Positions 57,401 to 64,000 of a DNA stretch of 64,000 bases are shown here, in pieces. Under the pieces are notes generated by a model. The model was not told the origin of the DNA. It saw only the letters and a list, made by a program, of their open reading frames with translations, and did no database searches. Origin of the DNA: Litoditis marina (Eukaryota > Nematoda > Chromadorea > Rhabditida > Rhabditidae). Location of the stretch: contig OZ038434.1 in NCBI GenBank assembly GCA_964036275.1, positions 29,063,511 through 29,127,510 of the forward strand, read 5' to 3'. The position numbers were made by a program, and so were the translations under genes. Each line of letters opens with the position of its first letter. Positions within the stretch are counted from its first letter, which is position 1.

Positions 57401-60400
57401 TAAGCCACCTACTATTTTTGACCACCCAAAAAGTAAGAGGACGAATTGTATGGTTATCACCCAAAATCAATGTTTTCTGGCGAAAGTATTTCTGACGTTT
57501 ACATCGGTTTGAGCCATTTCCGGCTAAAGCTGCCTAAAAAGCCTAAAATGAAGTCACGTTGCCCTAGATGAGCTTGAAGTTTGCTCCTGTTCGGTTGAAC
57601 TTCGCAATTCGTCACATAGGTAAAATACCCCGTCACAATGGCACTGACCCACACTCATTTTCGGCATATTTTTGAAACTTACGATCATTTTTAGAAGTGA
57701 AAAGTGCTAGAAACGCAAAAAAACGAAACAGATAATACGTTTTGTGGGGTATCATAACCATTCTTAGGGTTACGCACGATCATTTTAGTTGCCCTGACAT
57801 TGAACTATTTTACCTATGATTCGTAAACAGTGGCGTATATTGAGATCAAACCATCAAACTAGAACTAAATTGATTCATTCCCTATAGATGTGTACGATTT
57901 TTCATGAATGCTGGTTACCTTGAAGAAATCGGGAAACGAGGTGACGACCTTCAGAATCTGGCTGATACAATGACGATTCAACACCTTGTGCGAACTGCTC
58001 GACTTGAGACATCTGAAAACACAGATATGGTGAGAACTTTTTGTGTTTAAACTCAATGATACGTTTTCTCGCGGAAACTTGGCTGGATAGGCAAATAAAC
58101 TCGAAAAAGGCCTTTTTTGGAATCAACTAAATATTTAGAATAGAATAGAATAGAATGTTTATTCGCGATTGAGCACCAGAAAAAATATTTTATTAGAGAC
58201 TCGCTTACCTCTGTAACAAGGCGATATAGGTGAGAAGACAGGATGGGTGAGATTGGAATGTGGGCAGAAGGGCAGAATGGATACTCAGCACCTGGAAAGA
58301 CATCAAATTCATTCCACAAGATGAAACAAACTACAAACTACAACAATTTCAACTAAAGTATAACCGGGCAGGAGTTTTATTCAGACCAATGTGATGTTAC
58401 TATATTGTCAATTTCCAATCAATTCGGGAGCTTATGGACTTATGATAATAAACTCTGTGTTTTGTATTGTGCAGAAAAAAGAGAATCACCCGTGATACTA
58501 ATTCTATGCACTTTCTTCCGAGTTCCAGTGAAATGCTGGTCGCGTAAAGCGTAAAGAAACAAGGTGAAAGTCGAGTGTAAGCTGCATTCTTACCCCAGTA
58601 AAGATGTCCGAAATGGAGAAAATCAATAAAACGAGTTACTTTTTGCCGAAAACTAAAAAAAATTGTCAATTTTTGATACAAAATCATTAATTGTCACGTT
58701 TTTAAATGTAAAAACGGACTCCTTTTCAACGAGTAGTCAGACCTCACTCCCTCACTGGTGTATGGCTACATTTTGCGAAGTAATAGATCACAGTTGTACT
58801 TCATATTTTCACTCGTTTCATATAACTCACCTCGGTAAGAATGTCCCAATTGCAGCAGCTGTTCATGGCTGACATCATCGAGTCGTTGATGGTCGTCAAA
58901 ACATCTCGCGTTCTCTGAAAATAGAGGGTAGAGCGAGATATATTATAGTACAATAGTTTATTACGGGATCAGAATCGGTACAATTCGCCGCAACATTTTA
59001 TCCTTCCAAGTGTGCATCTCTTCTCTGGCGGTCCTCATCCAGTTTCTTCCAACAGCTTCTCTTATTAGGAGTGACAATATCTGACTTGTAGTTTGATCTC
59101 AAAACACGGCCATACACCAGCAAGGTTGTCCGAATAGTCAGAAATATTCGAAAAACGGACTACTTTTCAGCCGAAAAGATGAAAATCGGTCTATTTTTGA
59201 TGAAAAATCCTAGATTTTCACTTGTTTACATCTGAAAACGAATTAATTTTGATCGCTCAGTCAGACCTTACTGGTGTATGAACACGGCACACGAATATCG
59301 ACCGGAAAGCAGTCGGATCAAACAACAACACAGCGGATGAGAACAATCGTGAGTCTTTTTTCCAAGTATGTCTCAGTTTTTATCACACGCTTCACTTGCG
59401 TAATAAATTCATTCATTCAAAGTACATTGCAAAGCGAATACGGAAAACCGTGTGGCGTTACTAGTGTAAAAACTACAGTTTATTTTAAACTAGACTTAGA
59501 CAGTAAAACGCAGGCTTGACATATTGACACCGAGGTCAACTGTAACTTTTTTAACTAGTTTTTTTTGGTAATAATAATAAAAATAAAGCAGGACTCACCT
59601 CATCAACCAAATTCTTCTCGAATCCGCCTTGAATGACGATTTTCGCAAACTTCTGCATGGGATCCCATTCTCGAGCAGTTACTGCAACGAAAAACATGAA
59701 AATATCACTAATAGACCGATTTAGTAGATACTAACCTCAGAATTAGATGTTCTGTGTTCTCTATTCTTCTCTTTTCTTCTTTTTACTATTTTTTTCTTCT
59801 TAAAACAACTTTTGACTCGACAGTGTGATACTATTTGGTGTTATGGAGTAACACCAAACAGTAGCAACGTAATTATGGTGGAAAAAATCACTAGGTACAT
59901 GAAACTATTCTAATCAAACTCAGAACAAGCGTCGTTGCAAAAGAGTAAATTACTGTTTTGTCATAGATATTGATTTTCCCTCTCGTCGTCTGACGTCTCT
60001 TCGGGGCGCACTATATCTCTAGATTTGTTGCAATACAGTTTCGACCAAACGCGAATCTGTAATTAACAGCCTATGGTCTGAGAGGAGCAACTTATATGTG
60101 ACATATAACGTACTACAGTCACACTGTGTAAGTACCGTACCACAGTATTACTGTATATCTATGCCAGGTTGATACGACTTTCGTTACAGTATCCGCGTGA
60201 ACCCACTAGTTTCCGGTCGCTGCAGAACCCTCTGATATATCCATTCGTCGAATATTCCCAACAATTGGGAGAAATGGGAGGCCAGACAGGTGGTGACAAG
60301 CACACGAATTCGCTCTCGTAGACCTGTAAAACTAGTTGTGAATCAAGTTGATCAAGATCAAGATTCGTGAATAAATACTGGGAAACTATACTTTGTCCGT

Positions 60401-63400
60401 CGTTTCATGAACCAATGCCCAAAATCGATAGGTCGACACATGTTCAATGCTCATGCTGCACATGTGTTTGCCATACTCAAGTTTTAAGATAAACAGACCT
60501 CAACAATATTTACTTTTTTCAAAAACCGTAGTTAATGGTCATGAAAGTAAAGTCGTTATGAAAAATTTCCACGTAAAAACTCACGTATAAACATGTGAGA
60601 CCACTCCAAGTCGTCTCCATAGTCCATTTGAGAGTAGTGGCCCGACTGATTTACTGGCAACTCGGACGGGTAACCGATCTGAGAAGAAAGAACTGGGGGA
60701 AGAACATCACAAACCGAAAAAAGGTTCAGAAAAATGGATTTCAGGGCGATTTCGAGAAAATAACCCCAAAACTTTTCCAAGATTTCCAGGAAGTTTCAGG
60801 GTAAAAACGACCTACACTACAAAGCCTACATCTGAAATCACTTGTGATGGGTGTGTTCCGTTGCACAACCTCGTGTATAAGGCAATGCGAGGGTGAGATT
60901 TTTCGCTGGGTTACGGTATTGACACTCACATACCCCATACACCAATAGGGTAGTCCGAGTGGTTTACGGAAACTCAACTGATCACTATTTCATGTTGTTT
61001 TTCGGCTTCAAATGAATAACTATCTAAGTTCTCTCTAAAATCTCTTTGCTCTCCTCTAAATTTCTTAAAATAGTTTCACTAGGTTAACTGAGAACAGGTC
61101 ATCTACTGATGAGGGCTCCCTGTTTGACATATGGATTGATAATTGCCCGAAATGTCGAGGTCACTAAAGATTGTAATAGGCAATCTAGGAATTTGCATAG
61201 TGCAAATAAATTTCTTTCTTTTCTCTTTTCTCGCTCTTCTTTCTCCTCTATCCTATTTGTATCTAGTTGCATCATGAACTCTGTAGCCGATAAATACAAT
61301 AGGGTTGAATCCCGTAAAGTTTTAGATTACAAAACTTGAAATTATTTGATTTTATTTGAACGTAATTCTATTGAACTAATGAAACTCAATGCTTCAGGTA
61401 TACGGAGCTAAATAATCTCTTAAGGCTTTTATAAACTATGTATTTCTGAACGTGATGTTATTAGATCGAAAAATGACTATAATTAGTCAAAAATAGGTTC
61501 ATCAGATTTTTTTGGCAATTCTTCCTTGGCAAAACGTTTTAGAAAATGAAGAAAAAACTAAAACAAAGAAAATAATTGTTTTCTTTATTCTATTTTGAAA
61601 TGTTTTTATGGTACCTTTTCCATAGCAGTCGGCACCGCCGCTAGCACGGTAGTCATAATATTCCGGAACTCCTGCACTTGACCCAGAACTGGGTGTTGGG
61701 CCAGTGAAACGAGCACCTCACATGCCTCCAGTTTCAGATGCTAAAATGACAACCATCAACAATAACAAATAACAGTAACAATACAATCTTATAAATGTTG
61801 GTACAGTTAAACCAGTTGTTCTTATTCAAATATTCTATCAACGAGACATCATTTTCGATTTACTTGTTTACCCACGAGATCGGTTCGCATCTAAACATGT
61901 TTAACCACATGATACCGAAAAGGTAGTCTTGTACATTATTGAACATTAATTTTTCTATGAAATAACACCAATGTTCTATGATTTTTCCCGGAAGATAGAA
62001 AACACGTAAGAAAATGCTAAACGCACCAGAGACGGATGGTTGAAGAAGGCGGAAATAGCTGACAGATAGGTGGCGAAATTGGGCGGAGCCACCTGCTCAC
62101 CCCACACTTTGGCCAAATGGTCTGTAAGAAGGAAACACTGGGAGATGAAATGGTTGAATTCCTTCCCGAACCGACTCTTCCCGAACCAAAACCGAACCTA
62201 TTCTTCCCGAACCAGTTGGTTCGTTCTAGAACCGAACCAAACTTAGGCCAAAAAAGGTGGAACCGAACCAAATCATGTAATTTATGCTGAAATTGGTCGA
62301 CTGCGTAACGTTTATTAGGGTTTTGGTTCAGTTTCATGTCGGTTTCAGTACGCAAACGGTTCGGTTCTGTACCGAACCAACTGGTTCGGGAAGAAATTTG
62401 CCGATGAAATTCTCTCGGGCTGATCTGAACGAAACTACGCAAAATCTGCGAATATTGCATCAAAATAGACTAATCCTTCAAGGACTGCTAAAGTCGCTTT
62501 TTTTAACCCGAATTTGCCAGAGAATGCATCGCATGAAAAATATCACAAGTTCACAAGTCTCTCTTATAGTTAATAAGTTAATATTTGTGATCATCAAAAT
62601 GAAGTGGTTTCTTTTAAAGTAACACTCTTGTTATGTGTCTGCACAACCATCAACAATCAATGATTTTACACAGTTTAAAATAAAAGAAATTGAAAAAACT
62701 GCCTACTCACTTCCGAGAGCCGATAGCAGATCAGAGAGCGCCTTCAGGTAGTTGTAGTGCTCTTCGCTCGAGTGGGCCACCTCGGCAGCCATGCTGCAAA
62801 CATAAAACTAGTAGGTTATTTGTCGAGACTAAAAACGACTTTTTCGTAACCAAATGAGGTAAAATTAAACAAGGTGCAGAGACCGAAACAGTGGAACTTT
62901 AAAGTTAATCATTAATTAACTTGTATAGATAGTTTTTATTATGCTTAGTTTATTTACTCATTTATTCAATAACTTTACTCTAGTTAACTTCATTTCATTT
63001 AATCTGATTATGTTTACTTAAATGCAGGATGAGGCTAAGCTAGCGACTAACTCAACAGTTTATCACTCGACCTGATGACACGTGGCAGATTTAAGTTTTG
63101 TCTTACATAAGGGAACGTTATGATGTCAACTGTCCAAACTAGTTGAATTTTCTTCAATAGCATTATTAGACCTTGAAAATACTACAGTAGACATGGTTGG
63201 TTATAACTTTCTTCTGTGTCCTGTACCTGGTTATTCGCAAGACGGCGTCTATGATTTCTGTGCGGAAAAAGGCTGTCACCACGATTCCCTCCTCGTTCTT
63301 TTCCCTAAAATGATAACTCGACAGACTATAAACTACATAGATCAAACTACAAAAGTATAACTTTACGTGTCCTCTAGCTTCGAAAACAACTTAAGATAGG

Positions 63401-63762
63401 GCGCGGCAATAGTCGATAATCAGACATATACCAACGAGGAAATGTCGGTGTGACTATACTGCAAGAAGGAACCCTATTTCCTGGTAAAAACTGATAGAAT
63501 TTCTGAAATGTTCAGCAAAAATAGACAAATCTTCTCAATTTGTGGAGAAAAGTGGCTCAATTCCCACAATTAGGCTTTTTTCAGCCTAGTTTATCCAAGC
63601 ATGAAACCCAAAAACCCACTTCTTCCTGACAGCCAGCGCCGCCAGACACCTCGCCGCGTGCTCGTAGATATTTCTCTCGGCGGTGTTCAAATGACGAACG
63701 ATCACATCGACCATTCGTCTAAGATGACACTCCAACGAAGTAGAAGGGATCCATTCACAAAC
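47780..63762 (-). CDS. XPO5: Exportin-5, C-terminal three quarters; runs off right edge
   Basis: Twenty-seven exons in reading order: 63616-63762, 63367-63389, 63227-63304, 62711-62793, 62027-62121, 61615-61740, 60585-60678, 60207-60323, 59599-59681, 58831-58914, 58209-58291, 57919-58012, 57133-57213, 56669-56772, 55866-55974, 55488-55597, 55132-55232, 54712-54817, 53423-53566, 52593-52720, 51447-51563, 51057-51115, 50520-50624, 50129-50263, 49736-49819, 48075-48161, 47780-47908. Phases agree; 901 residues are visible (human total about 1204), so the importin-beta N-terminal domain lies to the right. Matches to the family: ARCLAALAVRKK, FFNHPSL, IGYPSELPVN, SIVDHMKERLDQMWQQ, ALTWRDTQSS, SIRSLQIHGSDEV, QQVPDVTQEAVDTFDKK and the end FIGLAAMFGEA (human LATIFEP). 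Role: RanGTP-dependent export of pre-miRNA and other structured RNAs. The 23-base exon 63367-63389 and its AAG acceptor are the weakest point. Confidence 0.93.
48370..49363. mobile_element. ~1-kb non-autonomous DNA element with 28-29-bp terminal inverted repeats
   Basis: Perfect inverted termini: TATAAGACGCTCCAATCTAA with ATGGTTTC (48371-48398) against the complement at 49335-49362. Inside, near both ends, are 32-bp tandem units TTTTTCACACTTCAATTTTT with GGGCACAA (48625-48735 and 49022-49130). The centre has a B-box-like GGTTTCAAATCC on the minus strand (about 48906-48917). No transposase was seen. It lies in XPO5 intron 25. Confidence 0.85.
49366..49576. mobile_element. Foldback element with GTAACCGGGTTTTTTGG ends
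   Basis: GTAACCGGGTTTTTTGGTAA at the left and TTACCCAAAAACCCGGTTAT at the right, with many GGTAACC/GGTTACC words between. It abuts the preceding element by a few bases. Confidence 0.8.
51592..51735. mobile_element. MITE family A copy, one end lost
   Basis: Starts CATACTCCAGCAAGGTTGTC, contains GACTACTTTTCACAGAAAAC and CCGTGTTTGAACTTGAAAAC, then stops matching. The other end of the family appears alone at about 52160-52204 (AATAGTCAGACCTTACTGGT). Confidence 0.7.
53059..53086. repeat. AGTTTAGGTACCCC palindrome, imperfect copy
   Basis: 28 bases that pair with themselves except for two positions. It is the counterpart of the perfect palindrome at 56581-56608; flanking GCGCGCGTC/ACTAAAAC text is also shared in inverted order. 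Confidence 0.7.
53870..54340. other. Compositionally distinct segment, possible solo LTR
   Basis: Within XPO5 intron 18 this ~470-bp stretch is GT-rich and unlike its surroundings. It starts near TGTCAGGATGGTAATCGCGA and ends near GTTCAAGGTGCATTACTCA. TG...CA ends and length would fit a solo LTR, but no second copy, primer site or clear target duplication was seen. Confidence 0.3.
54428..54458. repeat. (AT)n microsatellite
   Basis: About 15 AT units in XPO5 intron 18. Confidence 0.9.
55326..55475. repeat. GA-rich microsatellite after XPO5 exon 16
   Basis: Interrupted GAGA run ending about eight bases from the donor of the exon 55488-55597; on the gene's strand it is CT-rich. Confidence 0.85.
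56581..56608. repeat. Perfect 28-bp palindrome
   Basis: AGTTTAGGTACCCC followed at once by its exact reverse complement. It lies in XPO5 intron 14 and is related to 53059-53086. Confidence 0.85.
56841..56889 (-). pseudogene. Broken copy of an XPO5 exon start
   Basis: Plus-strand ACTCGACTACCTCGGATAGA then GCAGCTGGGACCT matches the first ~40 bases of exon 56669-56772 (ACTCTACTACCTCAGATAGA, GCAGCCAGGACCT), about 110 bases upstream of the true exon. The acceptor is partly lost. Confidence 0.78.
58591..58763. mobile_element. MITE family A copy (XPO5 intron 10)
   Basis: Ends TACCCCAGTAAAGATGTCCG and GTAGTCAGACCTCACTCCCT with CACTGGTGTATG. Inner words AAATCATTAATTGTCACGTT and AAAAACGGACTCC. Confidence 0.75.
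59110..59281. mobile_element. MITE family A, well-preserved inverted copy
   Basis: CATACACCAGCAAGGTTGTC at the left and GTCAGACCTTACTGGTGTAT at the right. The internal sequence is the reverse of the 33089 copy. Confidence 0.85.
59925..60070. repeat. Dispersed repeat family G, copy 3
   Basis: Shares CAGAACAAGCGTCGTTGCAA, CCCTCTCGTCGTCTGACGTC and CAGTTTCGACCAAACGCGAA with the two copies in EXT1 introns. It lies in XPO5 intron 8. Confidence 0.8.
62150..62400. repeat. Foldback repeat with CCCGAACCA / TGGTTCGGG words
   Basis: Many copies of CCGAACCAA and its complement; left TTCTTCCCGAACCAGTTGGT pairs with right ACCAACTGGTTCGGGAAGAA. It lies in XPO5 intron 4. The long ORF across it is a by-product. 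Confidence 0.75.
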
Positions 63763-63772
63763 CTGGAATCAC

Positions 63773-63932
63773 ACACCAGTAAGGTCCGACTATTCGACAA
63801 GAAGTAGTTCGTTTTCAGATTGGAACACGTGAAAATTCATGATTTTGGAACAAAAATAGATAATTCTTCTCGTTTTTGGCTAAACAGTAGTCCGTTTATC
63901 GAATTTTTCTGACTATTTGGACAACTGAGGTA
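63773..63932. mobile_element. MITE family A copy at right edge (XPO5 intron)
   Basis: Begins CACACCAGTAAGGTCCGACT and ends CTGACTATTTGGACAACTGA. It starts about ten bases upstream of the acceptor of the exon 63616-63762. Confidence 0.75.
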
Positions 63933-64000
63933 TGGCCGTTTTTCCAATGAAATACGTGCAACTTGCAACAAACAAACAAATTGTCTTGAGTTGGGAGAAA

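Noticed and set aside
62017..62622. Two opposite ORFs of 148 and 112 codons
   Set aside because: They arise from the CCGAACCA foldback. The true coding part here is the short XPO5 exon 62027-62121.
63370..63460. A longer XPO5 exon starting behind TTCTTGCAG near 63460
   Set aside because: Its frame into KLEDT meets a TGA; the shorter exon from 63389 with an AAG acceptor keeps the frame and matches the family length.

Overview
The window is nuclear DNA of an invertebrate animal. The genes are split into many short exons (15 to 177 bases) with GT-AG introns, and the proteins are metazoan: exostosin, exportin-5, AP-3 mu, complex I and mitoribosome subunits. There are no bacterial-type operons, rRNAs or CRISPR arrays. 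I could not fix the phylum. A bona fide exportin-5 argues against a Caenorhabditis-type nematode. Six of the seven visible start codons lie 0 to 25 nt behind a splice acceptor, which fits either 5'UTR introns or spliced-leader trans-splicing. None of the real genes is a long ORF, so I rebuilt the models by joining exons on splice phase and family homology.

Layout. CHID1 (223-4831, minus) runs off the left edge. MRPS18B/mS40 (5709-9286, minus) and AP3M, the AP-3 mu subunit (10296-16254, minus), follow. A divergent intergenic region of about 1 kb leads to NDUFA2 copy A (17319-21922, plus), whose second intron is packed with repeats. Next come an orphan 3' fragment of EXT1 (22316-23081, minus), a stand-alone MIF4G-domain protein (25229-32105, minus), NDUFA2 copy B (33876-35941, plus), the complete 19-exon EXT1 (36304-46567, minus) and exportin-5 (47780-63762, minus), whose N-terminus lies beyond the right edge.

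The main structural event is a segmental duplication. The unit 'NDUFA2 plus the convergent 3' end of EXT1' is present twice, at 17.3-23.5 kb and 33.8-38.4 kb. The second is next to the intact EXT1, so it is probably the source. In the first, a piece of EXT1 exon/intron 15 has been spliced between exon copies 18 and 19. Around NDUFA2 copy B, and beside exons of CHID1, EXT1 and XPO5, lie short broken copies of neighbouring exons. This points to a locus (or genome) that keeps making short local copies.

Most remaining DNA is non-autonomous repeats: several foldback/MITE families, a 1-kb element with 28-29-bp terminal repeats, two related long palindromes, one perfect 200-bp inverted repeat, a ~129-bp satellite, tRNA-headed SINE-like pieces, and GA/CT microsatellites that often sit next to splice donors. 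No transposase or reverse transcriptase was recognised. Functionally the genes are housekeeping: mitochondria (MRPS18B, NDUFA2), endosome/lysosome traffic and lumen (AP3M, CHID1), heparan sulfate synthesis (EXT1), translation/RNA (MIF4G protein) and nuclear export of small-RNA precursors (XPO5).
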